This document shows, piece by piece, positions 24,642 to 36,200 of a stretch of 49,086 bases of DNA (the stretch's first letter is position 1; each line of letters starts with the position of its first letter). A program made the translations under genes and the position numbers. The notes under the pieces were generated by a model, which was not told where the DNA came from, made no database searches, and was given only the letters and a program-made list of their open reading frames with translations. Source of the DNA: Pseudomonadota bacterium (GTDB lineage: Bacteria > Pseudomonadota > Gammaproteobacteria > Burkholderiales > Burkholderiaceae_C); assembly GCA_031119395.1 (NCBI GenBank), contig JAVHYA010000035.1, forward strand, positions 1 through 49,086, in the 5' to 3' direction.

Positions 24642-25550
24642 ATGAATCTCTCGTTGCGCCAGCTGCGCGCATTTGCCGCCGTCGCCCAGGCGGGCAGCTT
24701 CACCGCGGCCGCGCGCGAGCTGCATCTCACCCAGTCGGCGCTGAGCGTGCTGGTGCGCGAGCTCGAACGCGAGCTGGGCGTGCAGCTGCTGGACCGCCAC
24801 ACGCGCCGCGTGCAGCTGTCGGAGGCGGGCCGCGAGTTCCTGCCCTCGGTGCACCGGCTGCTGGCCGGGCTGCAGGCGGCGGTGGCCGGCGTGACCGACC
24901 TGCGCGACAAGAAGAAGGGCGTGCTGCGCCTGGCCGCGCCGCAGCTCATGGCCTGCACGCTGATGCCGCAGGCGATCGCGGCCTTCCGCGCGCGCTACCC
25001 GGAGGTGGAGGTGCGGCTGGCCGACACGCTGCCCGAGCAGCTGCTCAACGGCGTGATGGCGGGCGAGGTCGAGCTGGCGGTGGGGCAGGACGTCGCGGTC
25101 CATGACACGATCGCGCGCCGCACGCTGTTCCGCGACCGGCACTGGCTGATCTGCCCGCCCGACCACCCCTTCGCCCGGCGCCGCTCGGTGCGCTGGGCGG
25201 AGCTCGGGCCGTGGACCTTCATTGCACCCACGCGCGACTTCCGCGGCCGCATCGCGCCCGAGCTCGCGGCCGATGCGCGCGCCCTGCTGGAGCGGCCGGG
25301 CACGCAGGAAGTCTCGTACATGACCACGGCGCTGGGCATGGTGGCGGCCGGCCAGGGCCTCACCGTGTGCCCGACCTACTCCTCGCCGCTGGTGCGGGCC
25401 TGGGGGCTCGCGATGGTCCGCCTGGCCGCGCCGGACTTCCACCGCGAGGTGTGCGTGTACGCGGACGCGCGGCGCTCGCTGTCTCCGGCGGCCGCGGCCT
25501 TCGTCGAGCTGCTGGTGGCGCAGCGGCCCCGGCCCGGCCCCTCGCGATAG
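24642..25550 (+). CDS. LysR family transcriptional regulator
   Basis: A 302-residue LysR-type regulator. The N-terminal helix-turn-helix covers residues 5-62 ([48 protein letters not shown]), and the rest is the periplasmic-binding-like effector domain. It is divergent from the VOC-hydrolase-monooxygenase operon and most likely activates it in the presence of a pathway intermediate. An operator-like palindrome lies immediately upstream. Nothing unusual in length or motifs. Confidence 0.93.
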   Translation: MNLSLRQLRAFAAVAQAGSFTAAARELHLTQSALSVLVRELERELGVQLLDRHTRRVQLSEAGREFLPSVHRLLAGLQAAVAGVTDLRDKKKGVLRLAAPQLMACTLMPQAIAAFRARYPEVEVRLADTLPEQLLNGVMAGEVELAVGQDVAVHDTIARRTLFRDRHWLICPPDHPFARRRSVRWAELGPWTFIAPTRDFRGRIAPELAADARALLERPGTQEVSYMTTALGMVAAGQGLTVCPTYSSPLVRAWGLAMVRLAAPDFHREVCVYADARRSLSPAAAAFVELLVAQRPRPGPSR

Positions 25551-25774
25551 CGCCGGGCCGCCCCGGGGGTTCTTGCGGCCCCCGCGTTGCCGAGGCCTGG
25601 GGGGCCATGGAGGATGCATCAACGGATGCGCGGCGGGGCCTTGCCGTACAGGGCCGCGGCGAGGGCCTCCCTACAATCGATTCGATCGGCGCAGCCCCGC
25701 CCGACGGCCCCAGCAGGCCCGCGCGCTGCGCCCACCGATTGTCCAATCCGAGCCGCTCTCCGAGCCTTTCCACC
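25551..25774 (+). promoter_or_regulatory. pgk leader with probable -10 element
   Basis: 224 bp without a gene between LysR and pgk. A good -10 hexamer TACAAT lies at 25672-25677; TTGCCG at 25641 is too far away (25 bp) to be a standard -35. Around 100 bp of leader follow before the pgk ATG, with no recognised riboswitch. Confidence 0.45.
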
Positions 25775-26968
<1,194 letters not shown>

Positions 26969-26971
26969 TCT

Positions 26972-27026
26972 GCTACCGAATTGATAGCTGGACGCGCAGG
27001 CGGAACGGGCGTCGCGGCCCTGTTTG
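26972..27026 (+). repeat. Palindromic dispersed element, copy A (after pgk)
   Basis: Starts with the 17-nt imperfect palindrome GCTACCGAATTGATAGC. A GACGC...GCGTC stem then closes around GCAGGCGGAACGG, and the element ends in GGCCCTGTTT. It lies directly after the pgk stop in the sense orientation. Same layout as copies B, C, D and E. Confidence 0.75.
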
Positions 27027-27065
27027 GCAATCAAACCGCTCGGGGCTGTCGCCGCGGCGACAAAG

Positions 27066-27085
27066 TGTATACAGTTGGGAATACA
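27066..27085. promoter_or_regulatory. Inverted repeat upstream of pyk (possible operator)
   Basis: TGTAT and ATACA half sites are separated by 10 bp, immediately upstream of the pyk ribosome binding site AAGGAG at 27088-27093. This AT-rich patch in a GC-rich leader could be an operator or carry the -10 of pyk. Confidence 0.4.
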
Positions 27086-27099
27086 ACAAGGAGATGCCC

Positions 27100-28545
27100 A
27101 TGAGTTCGATCCGCCTCCCCCGCCACGCCACCAAGATCGTCGCCACGCTGGGGCCGGCGTCCAACACGCCGGAGATCCTCGAGCAGATGATCACGCACAA
27201 GGTGAGCGTGGTGCGTCTGAACTTCAGCCACGGCACGGCGCAGGACCACATCGCCCGCGCTGCCATGGTGCGGGAAGCGGCGCGCAAGGCCGGCCGCGAG
27301 GTGGCGATCATGGCCGACCTGCAGGGGCCGAAGATCCGCGTCGGCAAGTTCGCGGAGGGCAAGATCTGGCTGGAGCCGGGTGCCAAGTTCGTGCTCGACG
27401 CCTCGCGCACCGAGCTGGGCGACGTCGACGCCGTGGGCCTGGACTACAAGGACCTGCCGCGCGACGTGAAGCCCGGTGACCGGCTGCTGCTCAACGACGG
27501 CTTGATCGTGCTCACCGTGGACGCCGTGCGCGGCGAGGCGGTGTACACCACGGTGAAGCTCGGCGGCGAGCTGTCGAACAACAAGGGCATCAACAAGCAG
27601 GGCGGCGGCCTCACGGCACCGGCGCTCACGGCCAAGGACATGGAGGACATCAAGACCGCGATGAGCTTCCAGGCCGACTACGTGGCGGTGAGCTTCCCCA
27701 AGAACGCCACCGACATGGAGATGGCGCGCCAGCTGTGCAACGTGGCGGCGGCCGAGTTCGGCCACAAGCCCGGCATGATCGCCAAGATCGAGCGCGCCGA
27801 GGCGATCCCCAAGCTGGAAGAGATCCTCAAGGCCAGCGACGGCATCATGGTCGCGCGCGGCGACCTGGCCGTGGAAGTGGGCAATGCCGCCGTGCCTGCG
27901 CTGCAGAAGAAGATGATCCGCATGGCGCGCGAGATGGACAAGGTCGTCATCACCGCCACGCAGATGATGGAGTCGATGATCACCAACCCGGTGCCCACCC
28001 GCGCCGAGGTGAGCGACGTGGCCAACGCCGTGCTCGACGGCACCGACGCCGTGATGCTCAGCGCCGAGACCGCCTCGGGCCGCTACCCGCTGGAGACGGT
28101 GCAGGAGATGAGCCGCATCTGCGAGGCCGCCGAGCAGGCCGAGGACACCACGCGCGACCTGGACTTCAGCGGCCACTACGCACGCATCGACCAGTCGATC
28201 GCCATGGGCGCGCTCTTCACCGCCCACCACCTGGGCGCCAAGGCCATCGTGGCGCTGACCGAGTCGGGCTCCACGCCGCTGTGGATGAGCCGGCATGCGG
28301 CGCACATCCCGGTCTATGCGCTCACCTCGCGCCTGGCGACCCAGCGCAGGATGGCCCTGTACCGCAACGTGCGCCCGCTGCTCATGGATTCGGAAACCGA
28401 CCGCGACGCCGCGCTCGACCAGGCCGAGCGCCACCTGAAGAAGCGCGGCATCGTGCAGAGCGGCGACGTCTACGCCATCACCTGCGGCGAGCCGATGGGT
28501 GCCCCGGGCGGCACCAACATGCTCAAGATCTGCCGGGCGAGCTGA
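27100..28545 (+). CDS. pyk: Pyruvate kinase
   Basis: A 481-residue pyruvate kinase, which transfers phosphate from phosphoenolpyruvate to ADP. Motifs: TKIVATLGPAS at the N-terminus, VVRLNFSHG, the active-site strand MIAKIERAEAIPKLEEI, GIMVARGDLAVE, and ATQMMESMITNPVPTRAE. The C-terminal regulatory domain is complete. ATG at 27100 is chosen over the ATG at 27094 because AAGGAG ends at 27093, giving a 6-bp spacing only for the later start. Downstream of pgk with a repeat element and probable own promoter between. Confidence 0.97.
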   Translation: MSSIRLPRHATKIVATLGPASNTPEILEQMITHKVSVVRLNFSHGTAQDHIARAAMVREAARKAGREVAIMADLQGPKIRVGKFAEGKIWLEPGAKFVLDASRTELGDVDAVGLDYKDLPRDVKPGDRLLLNDGLIVLTVDAVRGEAVYTTVKLGGELSNNKGINKQGGGLTAPALTAKDMEDIKTAMSFQADYVAVSFPKNATDMEMARQLCNVAAAEFGHKPGMIAKIERAEAIPKLEEILKASDGIMVARGDLAVEVGNAAVPALQKKMIRMAREMDKVVITATQMMESMITNPVPTRAEVSDVANAVLDGTDAVMLSAETASGRYPLETVQEMSRICEAAEQAEDTTRDLDFSGHYARIDQSIAMGALFTAHHLGAKAIVALTESGSTPLWMSRHAAHIPVYALTSRLATQRRMALYRNVRPLLMDSETDRDAALDQAERHLKKRGIVQSGDVYAITCGEPMGAPGGTNMLKICRAS

Positions 28546-28704
28546 GGCCCGCAGCAAGGGCGCACCGCCGTCAGCGGCGCGCTGGCGCGTCCTACGCGCG
28601 CGGCGGCGCGGGGCAAGCGATGCTCCCGGCGCGCCGGTTCGACGCCCCCCGCGTGCAGGTCATGATGACCGAATCCGGGGGCGGCCGGCGCGCGTACATC
28701 GCCC

Positions 28705-29613
28705 ATGCCGCTCTCCTCTTCTTCCTTCCTGCGCCGGCCTCGCCTGGCCTGGCTGCTGGCCCTGGCCGGCCTTCTCGGCCTGGCCGCCTGCTCGCCGGTG
28801 CGCATCGTCAACGGCCTCACGCCCGACGACAGCTTCTCGCTCGACGCCGGCCGGGCCTATGGGCCCGAGGCGCGGCAGCGCCTGGACATCTACACGCCGA
28901 AGACGAGCGCCTCGCCGCCGGCCGGCCAGCGGCCGCTGGTGGTGTTCTTCTACGGCGGCACCTGGTCGAGCGGCGAACGGGCCGACTACAAGTTCGTCGG
29001 CGAGGCGCTGGCCTCGCGCGGTGCGGTCGTGGTCATTCCCGACTACCGCCTGTCCCCCCAGGTGCGCTACCCGGTCTTCGTCCAGGACAGCGCGCTGGCG
29101 GTGAAGTGGGCCATCGACCATGCGGCAGCCCTGGGCGCCGACCCGGCCCGGGTGTACGTCATGGGCCACAGCTCCGGCGGCTACAACGCGGCGATGGTGG
29201 CGCTGGACGGGCGATGGCTGGGCGCGCTGGGCGCCAGCCCGCGCCAGCTGGCCGGCTGGATCGGCCTGGCCGGCCCCTACGATTTCCTGCCCATCGAGAA
29301 TCCGCAGGCGCAGGTGGCCTTCAGCTGGCCCGGCACGCCCACCGACTCGCAGCCGCTGGTGCATGCGCGCGCCGGTTCGCCGCCGGCGCTGCTGCTGGCG
29401 GCATCCAAGGACAAGCTGGTCGACCCCGACCGCAACACCGGCCAGATGGTGCAGCGGCTGCAGGCGGCGGGCGTCCCGGTGCGTACCGAGCGCTTCGACG
29501 ACCTCAGCCACATCACGCTCATCGGCGCCGTCGCCCGGCCCCTGCGCTGGCTCGGCGGACCGGTGCTGCCGCCGGTGCTCGACTTCATCGGCCTGCCTCG
29601 CGCGCCCCGCTGA
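28705..29613 (+). CDS. Alpha/beta hydrolase (esterase) lipoprotein
   Basis: A 302-residue predicted lipoprotein of the esterase/hormone-sensitive-lipase type. The N-terminus has arginines, a hydrophobic segment and the lipobox LAAC near residue 29. Oxyanion-type [11 protein letters not shown], nucleophile motif [22 protein letters not shown] (acid) and DDLSHITL (His) are in the normal order. It probably hydrolyses small carboxyl esters in the envelope. It interrupts the pyk-fba pair and is not a glycolytic enzyme. The 159 bp before it are GC-rich with no recognised signal. Confidence 0.85.
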   Translation: MPLSSSSFLRRPRLAWLLALAGLLGLAACSPVRIVNGLTPDDSFSLDAGRAYGPEARQRLDIYTPKTSASPPAGQRPLVVFFYGGTWSSGERADYKFVGEALASRGAVVVIPDYRLSPQVRYPVFVQDSALAVKWAIDHAAALGADPARVYVMGHSSGGYNAAMVALDGRWLGALGASPRQLAGWIGLAGPYDFLPIENPQAQVAFSWPGTPTDSQPLVHARAGSPPALLLAASKDKLVDPDRNTGQMVQRLQAAGVPVRTERFDDLSHITLIGAVARPLRWLGGPVLPPVLDFIGLPRAPR

Positions 29614-29666
29614 GCGTGCCCCATCCCCGCAAGTGGGCTTGCAGCAGTGGCCAAAAGGCCGGTCGA

Positions 29667-29672
29667 TACAAT
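29667..29672 (+). promoter_or_regulatory. -10 element upstream of fba
   Basis: TACAAT within GATACAATC lies 53 bp before the GTG start of fba. No -35 at standard spacing is convincing (TTGCAG at 29639 is 22 bp away). Confidence 0.4.
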
Positions 29673-29725
29673 CTTGCGATTCATCCATACGCCGCCCGCG
29701 CGGCGAACCAGAGAGCGAAAAAGCT

Positions 29726-30613
29726 GTGAACAAGGAACAACTGGACAAGGTGGCAAGCGGCAAGGGTTTCATCGCCGCGCTCGATCAAAGCGGTGGCAGC
29801 ACCCCCAAGGCGCTCAAGCTCTACGGCGTCGAGGAATCGGCATACAAGAACGAGGCCGAGATGTTCGACCTGGTGCACGCCATGCGCGCGCGCATCGTGG
29901 GCAGCCCGGCCTTCACCGGCGAGCGCGTGCTCGGCGCCATCCTGTTCGAGATGACCATGGACCGCCAGTTCGACGGCCAGGACGCCGCTGCCTACCTGTG
30001 GGACAAGAAGCAGGTCGTGCCCTTCCTCAAGGTCGACAAGGGCCTGGCCGACGAGGCCGACGGCGTGCAGCTCATGAAGCCGATGCCCGGCCTCGACAGC
30101 CTGCTGGCCCGCGCCGTGGCCAAGGGCGTGTTCGGCACCAAGATGCGCTCGGTGGTCAACGCCGCGAATGCCAAGGGCATCGACGCCGTGGTCGCGCAGC
30201 AGTTCGAAGTGGGCAAGCAGATCCTGGCCGCCGGCCTGATGCCGATCATCGAGCCCGAGGTCAACATCAAGGCGACCGACAAGAAGGAAGCCGAGGCCCT
30301 GCTCAAGGCCGCGATCCTCAAGCAGCTGGACGCCCTGGGCGCCGACCAGACGGTGATGCTCAAGCTCAGCATTCCCACCGTGGACGGCTTCTACAGCGAA
30401 CTGGTGCAGCACCCGAAGGTGGTGCGCGTGGTCGCGCTGTCGGGCGGCTACAGCCGCGACGAGTCGAACGCCATGCTGGCCAAGAACCCCGGCGTGATCG
30501 CCAGCTTCAGCCGCGCGCTGACCGAAGGCCTGTCGGCACAGCAGTCCGACGCCGAGTTCGACGCCGCCCTGGACAAGGCCGTGGAGTCGATCTACCGCGC
30601 CTCGATCACCTGA
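29726..30613 (+). CDS. Fructose-bisphosphate aldolase class I
   Basis: A 295-residue class I (Schiff-base, metal-independent) fructose-1,6-bisphosphate aldolase. N-terminal [29 protein letters not shown] is the bacterial class I signature; later come [20 protein letters not shown] and the Lys-containing [14 protein letters not shown]. The start is GTG (VNKEQL), 9 codons after any alternative in-frame Met. It cleaves or forms fructose 1,6-bisphosphate in glycolysis and gluconeogenesis. In the Burkholderiales I remember, this position between pyk and purC holds a class II aldolase, so this may be a non-homologous replacement. Confidence 0.93.
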   Translation: MNKEQLDKVASGKGFIAALDQSGGSTPKALKLYGVEESAYKNEAEMFDLVHAMRARIVGSPAFTGERVLGAILFEMTMDRQFDGQDAAAYLWDKKQVVPFLKVDKGLADEADGVQLMKPMPGLDSLLARAVAKGVFGTKMRSVVNAANAKGIDAVVAQQFEVGKQILAAGLMPIIEPEVNIKATDKKEAEALLKAAILKQLDALGADQTVMLKLSIPTVDGFYSELVQHPKVVRVVALSGGYSRDESNAMLAKNPGVIASFSRALTEGLSAQQSDAEFDAALDKAVESIYRASIT

Positions 30614-30655
30614 AGCCGCGCAGGCGGGGCCGTCGCCGCCCCGCCGACCCGACCG

Positions 30656-30679
30656 GCCACCGCTCGCGGTGGCTTTTTT
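30656..30679 (+). terminator. Rho-independent terminator after fba
   Basis: A perfect 8-bp stem, GCCACCGC and GCGGTGGC, closes a two-base loop and is followed by TTTTTT. It ends the fba transcript 43 bp after its stop. Confidence 0.88.
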
Positions 30680-30734
30680 CTGCGCGCACAATCCCCGTCG
30701 CTGCTTCCCTGACCATTTCCCCGGCTCCGACCCC

Positions 30735-31643
30735 ATGACCACCACCGTCCACACCTCCTCCATCCAGAGCCTGCCGCTGCTCGCACGCGGCAAGGTGCGC
30801 GACAACTACGCGGTGGGCGAGGACCGCATCCTGATGGTGGCGAGCGACCGGCTCAGCGCCTTCGACGTGATCATGGGCGAGCCGATCCCCGGCAAGGGCG
30901 AGATCCTCACGAAGATGGCGCTGTGGTGGTTCGACCGCCTGGGCAGCCTGTGCCCCAACCACCTGACCGGCGAGGCGCCCGAGTCGGTGGTGCAGCCGGG
31001 CGAGGTGGCGCAGGTGCAGGGCCGCTCCATGCTGGTCAAGCGGCTCAAGCCGATCCCGGTCGAGGCGGTGGTGCGCGGCTACCTGGCCGGCAGCGGGTGG
31101 AAGGAGTACCAGGCCAACCGCCAGGTCTGTGGCGTGCCGCTGCCCGAGGGGCTGACCAACTCCGCCAAGCTGCCGCGTGCCATCTTCACCCCGGCGGCCA
31201 AGGCCGCCGCGGGCGAGCACGACGAGAACATCAGCTACGACCGCGTGGTCGAGATCGTGGGCCCCAAGCTGGCCCAGCAGATCCGCGAGACCAGCATCGC
31301 CATCTACGAGACGGCGGCGGCCATCGCCCTCACCAAGGGCATGATCATTGCCGACACCAAGTTCGAATTCGGCCTCGACGAGCAGGGCACGCTGGTGCTG
31401 ATGGACGAGGTGCTCACGCCCGACAGTTCGCGCTACTGGCCGGTCGAGGGCTACGAACAGGCGCTGGCCGACGGCAGCAACCCGCCCAGCTACGACAAGC
31501 AGTTCGTGCGCGACTGGCTCGAGGCGGTTCGCATCAACGGCAAGCCCTGGGACAAGACACCGCCTGCCCCGCGCCTGCCCAAGGACGTGATCGACAAGAC
31601 CGCGGCGAAGTACCGCGAGGCGCTGGAACGGCTCACGGACTGA
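30735..31643 (+). CDS. purC: Phosphoribosylaminoimidazole-succinocarboxamide synthase
   Basis: A 302-residue SAICAR synthetase of purine synthesis, which joins aspartate to CAIR using ATP. Motifs: [63 protein letters not shown] and [18 protein letters not shown] at 30735 gives MTTTVHTSS; the longer frame from 30669 overlaps the fba terminator and is rejected. It has its own promoter presumably within 30680-30734. Normally purE and purK follow nearby, but here they are 12.2 kb downstream. Confidence 0.97.
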   Translation: MTTTVHTSSIQSLPLLARGKVRDNYAVGEDRILMVASDRLSAFDVIMGEPIPGKGEILTKMALWWFDRLGSLCPNHLTGEAPESVVQPGEVAQVQGRSMLVKRLKPIPVEAVVRGYLAGSGWKEYQANRQVCGVPLPEGLTNSAKLPRAIFTPAAKAAAGEHDENISYDRVVEIVGPKLAQQIRETSIAIYETAAAIALTKGMIIADTKFEFGLDEQGTLVLMDEVLTPDSSRYWPVEGYEQALADGSNPPSYDKQFVRDWLEAVRINGKPWDKTPPAPRLPKDVIDKTAAKYREALERLTD

Positions 31644-31702
31644 GGGCCGCGCCCGGGCTGCCGCCGGCCCCTGGAGCCCGGCGCAAGGTGAATGGATCAC
31701 AG

Positions 31703-31744
31703 ACGCACGGGTAATACTCACCGTCTGGGAGGCGTGCGTTTTTT
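31703..31744 (+). terminator. Terminator after purC
   Basis: A 7-bp stem, ACGCACG and CGTGCGT, encloses a 23-nt loop (which can itself pair weakly) and runs into TTTTTT. It separates purC from the LuxR-type gene. Confidence 0.7.
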
Positions 31745-31783
31745 CACACTCTGACCTCATCACTTATGAGGAAGGAGCGCCCG

Positions 31784-32455
31784 ATGACCATTCCCCAGAC
31801 CGACGCCGCCGGTGTAGAGGCGGCGCCCGCCGCCCTCCCCCCGCTCGAGGCCGCCTGGCCCGCCCTGTTCGCCGCCGCGCTCGACGAGATCGAGCACGGG
31901 CTGCTGCTGCTGGACCTGAGCGGGCGGATCCTGCATGCCAACCACCCGGCCCGGCGCGAGCTGGCCAGCCAGCGGGTGCTGCGCGAAGGCCACGGCGGCG
32001 CCCTGTGCGCCAGCAACGGCACGGCGCACGCGCGCATCCGGCTGGCGCTGCACGATGCCGAGCGCGACTGCCGCAGCATCGTCGAGCTGGAGCATCCCGA
32101 CGAGTCGCTGTCGCTGGCCTTCGTCCCGCTGGCCACCGGCCGCTGCGGCGCGGCCACCGATGCCGTGCTGGTCATCTGCAGCCGCCGGCCGGGCGTGCAG
32201 CCTCTCACCCTGCAGATGTACGCGCGCGCGCGCGGCCTGACGCCGACCGAGCAGTCGGTGCTGGGCCAGCTGTGCGCCGGCAAGGCGGCCGAGGAAATCG
32301 CCGAGAGCCAGGGCATCCGCATGTCCACGGTGCGCACCCACATCAAGAACATGCGGGTGAAGACCGGGGCCGCCAGCATCCGGGCCATCGTCCACCGCGT
32401 CATGCGCATGCCGCAGATCGTCTCCACCCTGCGCATCGTGGCCGCGAACGAGTAA
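31784..32455 (+). CDS. LuxR-type HTH regulator with PAS-like N-terminus
   Basis: A 223-residue protein. Residues about 30-135 look like a degenerate PAS sensor (ALDEIEHGLLLLDLSGRILHANHPARREL). Residues 150-207 are a LuxR/GerE helix-turn-helix (LTPTEQSVLGQLCAGKAAEE, MSTVRTHIKNMRVKTG). No phosphoacceptor receiver domain is present, so it is not a two-component response regulator. The ATG at 31784 follows AAGGAG at a 6-bp spacing; an upstream ATG at 31766 is less well placed. It lies just before the Crp-type and cyclase-type genes on the same strand. Targets and ligand are unknown. Confidence 0.88.
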   Translation: MTIPQTDAAGVEAAPAALPPLEAAWPALFAAALDEIEHGLLLLDLSGRILHANHPARRELASQRVLREGHGGALCASNGTAHARIRLALHDAERDCRSIVELEHPDESLSLAFVPLATGRCGAATDAVLVICSRRPGVQPLTLQMYARARGLTPTEQSVLGQLCAGKAAEEIAESQGIRMSTVRTHIKNMRVKTGAASIRAIVHRVMRMPQIVSTLRIVAANE

Positions 32456-32540
32456 ACGGCGCACGGGGAGGCGCGCCGCGGCCGCCGCCGCGTCGCCCAG
32501 GCGTCGCCCCGCGGGCGGGCGGCGCGGCGGTCCGGCGGGT

Positions 32541-32557
32541 GCGGACCTATAGTCCGC
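32541..32557 (+). promoter_or_regulatory. Promoter -10 within a palindrome, directly before the Crp-type gene
   Basis: GCGGAC-CTATA-GTCCGC is a perfect 6-bp inverted repeat containing TATAGT (32548-32553), a good -10. The ATG at 32560 follows six bases later, where transcription would start, so the message would be leaderless or nearly so. The palindrome over the -10 could be an operator. Confidence 0.55.
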
Positions 32558-32559
32558 GC

Positions 32560-33216
32560 ATGCCGCCGCGGTCTGCTGCTCCTGCCGAATCCACCGACTC
32601 CCTGCCGGCCGACGTGGCACGGCTGGCGGCGCGCGGCGTGCAGCGGCGCTTTCGCACTCGCGCCCTGCTCATCCAGGAGGGCGAGCGCGGCGACACCCTC
32701 TACATCGTGCTGTCGGGCCGGCTGCGCGCCTTCGTGTCCGATTCGCGCGGCCGGGAGGTGACGCTGAGCCACCACGGCCCCGGCGAGTACGTGGGCGAGA
32801 TGTCGCTGGACGGCGGCAGCCGGTCGGCCAGCGTGGAGGCCCTGGAGCCCACCGTGTGCGTGGTGGTCACGCGCGAGAGCGCGCTGCGCCACATCGCCGA
32901 AGACCCGGAGTTCACCCGCGGCCTGATCGAGCGCCTGATCCGGCGCGCACGCCTGGCCACCGAAAGCGCCCGCAGCATGGCCCTGCTCGACGTCTACAGC
33001 CGCCTGCGCCGGGTGCTGGAGGAACGGGCGGGGCCGGCCGGGCCGGACGGCGCCCAGTCCATCGCCGAGCGGCTCACGCACCAGGCGCTGGCCTCGGAGA
33101 TCGGCTGCTCGCGCGAGATGGTCAGCCGCCTGCTCAAGGACCTCGAGACCGGCGGCTACCTGGCCGTGCGCGAGCGCCGCCTGACGATCCTGCGCCCCCT
33201 GCCCGCCCGCTGGTGA
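32560..33216 (+). CDS. Crp/Fnr family transcriptional regulator
   Basis: A 218-residue Crp/Fnr protein. The N-terminal cyclic-nucleotide-binding domain (about residues 20-135) has the phosphate-binding cassette GEYVGEMSLDGGSRSASV, which keeps the Glu and the Arg-Ser-Ala of cAMP-binding CRP, so a cyclic nucleotide ligand is plausible. No Cys cluster for an Fe-S centre is visible. The C-terminal winged helix carries LASEIGCSREMVSRLLKDLE as recognition helix. It is followed 82 bp later by a gene for a cyclase-domain protein. Start ATG lies just after a -10 element with no ribosome binding site. Confidence 0.92.
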   Translation: MPPRSAAPAESTDSLPADVARLAARGVQRRFRTRALLIQEGERGDTLYIVLSGRLRAFVSDSRGREVTLSHHGPGEYVGEMSLDGGSRSASVEALEPTVCVVVTRESALRHIAEDPEFTRGLIERLIRRARLATESARSMALLDVYSRLRRVLEERAGPAGPDGAQSIAERLTHQALASEIGCSREMVSRLLKDLETGGYLAVRERRLTILRPLPARW

Positions 33217-33298
33217 GGCCGCGCTCGGGCTTTCGGGCGCGCGTTGCGGGGCGTTCCCGGCACAGGACACAATGGTCTCCCTAATCGGTGGGAGATCC

Positions 33299-36200
33299 AT
33301 GGCAAGAGATGTCGAGGGCATGGTGCAGGGGGTGCCGGGCGAGGTGCGCCGGCACATGACGGTGCTGTTCACCGACCTGTCGGATTCCACGCGGCTGTCG
33401 GGCCTGCTGGAGGCGGAGGTGTTCGCGGCCCTGCAGGACGACGTGCGCCGCGCGTTCGACGAGGTGGTGCAGCGCATGGGCGGCACCATCAACCAGTACC
33501 AGGGCGACGGGCTCCAGGCGCTGTTCGGCCACCCCGAGGCGGGCGAGGACCACGGCCTGCGCGCCACCCAGGCGGCGCTGGAGGTGCACGAGCGCGTGCG
33601 CGCGCTGCGGGCACGCCATGCCTACCGCGAAGACATCGTGCTCGACGTGCACAGCGGCATCCACGCCGGCCTGGTGCTGGTGCGGGAGGGCACCCACGGC
33701 ATCGCCGGGCGCTTCGAGCTCTTCGGCGCCGCCCCGGGCATCGCCAAGCACCTGAGCGACGTCGCCGAGCGCGACGAGATCCTCGTCAGCGAGGAGACGC
33801 TGGGCCCGGCGCGCTACCTGTTCCAGACCGAGGCGCGCCGGCTCGCGCTCAAGGGCCGCGACGAGCCGCTGTCGGTCCACCGCATCCTCGCGCGCACGGC
33901 GCTGCGCACGCGCTTCGAGGCCCAGACGCGCCGCGGCCTGGTCGACTTCGTCGGGCGCGAGGCCGAACTCGCGGCCCTGCAGGAGGCGCTCGGGGCCGCG
34001 CGCGCCGGGCGCACCCGGCTGATGGTCGTCTCCGCCCCCGCGGGGGTCGGCAAGACGCGCCTGGCCGAGGAATTCCTGCGCCGTGCCTCGGCCAGCGGCT
34101 TCGCGCTGTGGCGCGGCTACTGCGAGGCCGAACTCAGCGCCGAGCCCCTGCAGCCCTTCCTGCAGATGCTGCGCGCCCGCCTGGGCACGGCCGCCGCCGG
34201 CCTGGCCGCGCCGGCGCTGCTGGGCGGCGTGATCGCCGCACTGCCGGCCGAGCTGCGCGAGCGCCATCCCGAGCTGGCGCTGCCGGCCCAGGCGGCCGAC
34301 ACGTCGGCCGCCGCCGCCGCGCAGGCGCAGCAGCTGCTGCAGGTGCTGGGCCGGCTGGTGGCCGTGCTGGCGGGGCAGGCGCCGCAACTGCTCTTCATCG
34401 ACGACTGGCAGTGGGCCGACGACGCGACGCGCCAGATCGTCTATGCACTGGCCGCCCAGCCCGACCTGCCGCTGCTGGTGCTGCTGGCCACGCGTCCGCT
34501 GGAGCTGGGCGATGCGCAGCTGGCGGCGGCCGAGGTGCTGGCGCTCGGCCCGCTGTCGCAGGCCGAGGCCGACACCACGATCCGCACCCTGCTGCCCGAC
34601 GCCGACCCCTTCGTGGTGAACAGCATCCGCGAGCATTCCGGCGGCAACGCGCTCTTCCTCGAGGAGCTGTGCCACCTCGCCGCCGACACGGGCGCGGGCC
34701 TGGATGCGCTGCGCGGCGGGCCGGCCTGGCTGGAATCGCTGATCGAATCCCGCGTGGCGCGCCTGGCGCCGCAGCAGGGCGCGGTGCTCGGGGCGGCGGC
34801 CGTCATCGGCAACGTGGTCCCGGCCTGGCTGCTGCAGGAGCTCACGGGCTGCGATGCCCAGCACCCGCTGGTCACCGCCATGGCGGCGCAGGACCTGCTG
34901 TTCGCCGGCGAGCAGCCCGGCACGCTGCGCTTCAAGCACGGCATCACGCGCGACGTGGTGTACGGCACCCTCGGCCTGCAGCAGCGCCGCGACATGCACG
35001 GCCGCGTGGCGCAGTTGCTGCGCGCGCGCGATGGCGCCACCGAGCTCGAGCAGTGCGAGCCGCTGGCCTACCACCACGCGGGCGCGGCGGATTTCGCGGC
35101 CGCGGCGCGCTATGCCGAGATGGCCGGCGACAAGGCGATGTCGGCCTCGTCCATCGACCGCGCGAAGACGCAGTACCGCGCCGCCCTCGAGATGCTCGAC
35201 CGCCTGCCCTCGACGCCCGAGCGCTATCAGCTCTGGCGTTCGGTGGTGCGGCGGCTGGGGCTGGCCACCGTGTTCGACCCTTCGCGCGACGAGAAGGCCC
35301 TGCTGCGCCGCGCGGTGGACAAGGCGCGCGCGCACGGCGACGCGACCGGCCAGGCCTACGCCCAGTACTGGCTGGCCTACCTGCACTACGCCCTGGGCGA
35401 GTCCAAGGACGCCCTGCTGCACTGCGAGGAGGCGCTGGACCACGCCACCCGCGTGCAGGACATGGCGCTCATCGTCCAGGCCCGCACCACGCTGGGCCAG
35501 GCGGCGGCCGCGGCGGCCGACTACGGCCGCGCCGTCGAGCTGCTGGACGAGATGGCACGCGCCGTGCGCCAGCGCCGTCCGGGCAGCCGCGCGCCGCTGC
35601 CGGCCATCGCCTATGCCATGGCCTGCCGCGCCAGTGTGCTGGGCGACCTGGGCCGCTTCGAGGACGCGCATGCCAGTTTCGACGAGGCGCTGGCGGCGCT
35701 GCCGGGCCGCGGCCACGAGGTCGAAGGCTCGGTGCTGTGCTGGCGCGCGGGCGTCAACCTCTGGCAGGGGCGCTGGCAGGCCGCGCTGGACGACGCGCAG
35801 GCCGCCCACCGGGTGGGTGAGCGGGTCAAGAGCCTGTACCTGTTCGCGATGAGCCACGGCCTGGCCGCCTATGCGCGCTGGATGCTCGATCCGCAGCCCG
35901 CCGCGCTGGAGGCGCTGCAGGAATCGGCCACCTGGCTCGATTCGCACGACAAGGGCCTGTTCGCCTCGCTCAACCACGGCTGGGTGTGCGAGGCGATGGC
36001 CGCGGGCGGCCGCACGGCCGAAGCGCGGGCGGCCGCCGCCCGCGTGCTGCGCCGAGCCCGCCAGCGCGACTGGCTGGGCGCCGCGATGGCCGGGCGCGCG
36101 CTGGCCAGGCTGGCCGCCGAGGCGGGCGACGCCGACGCGCTGGCGCGCCACCTGCACCTGGCCGACCGGGTGGCGGCGCTGCGCCAGTCGCCGCACGAGG

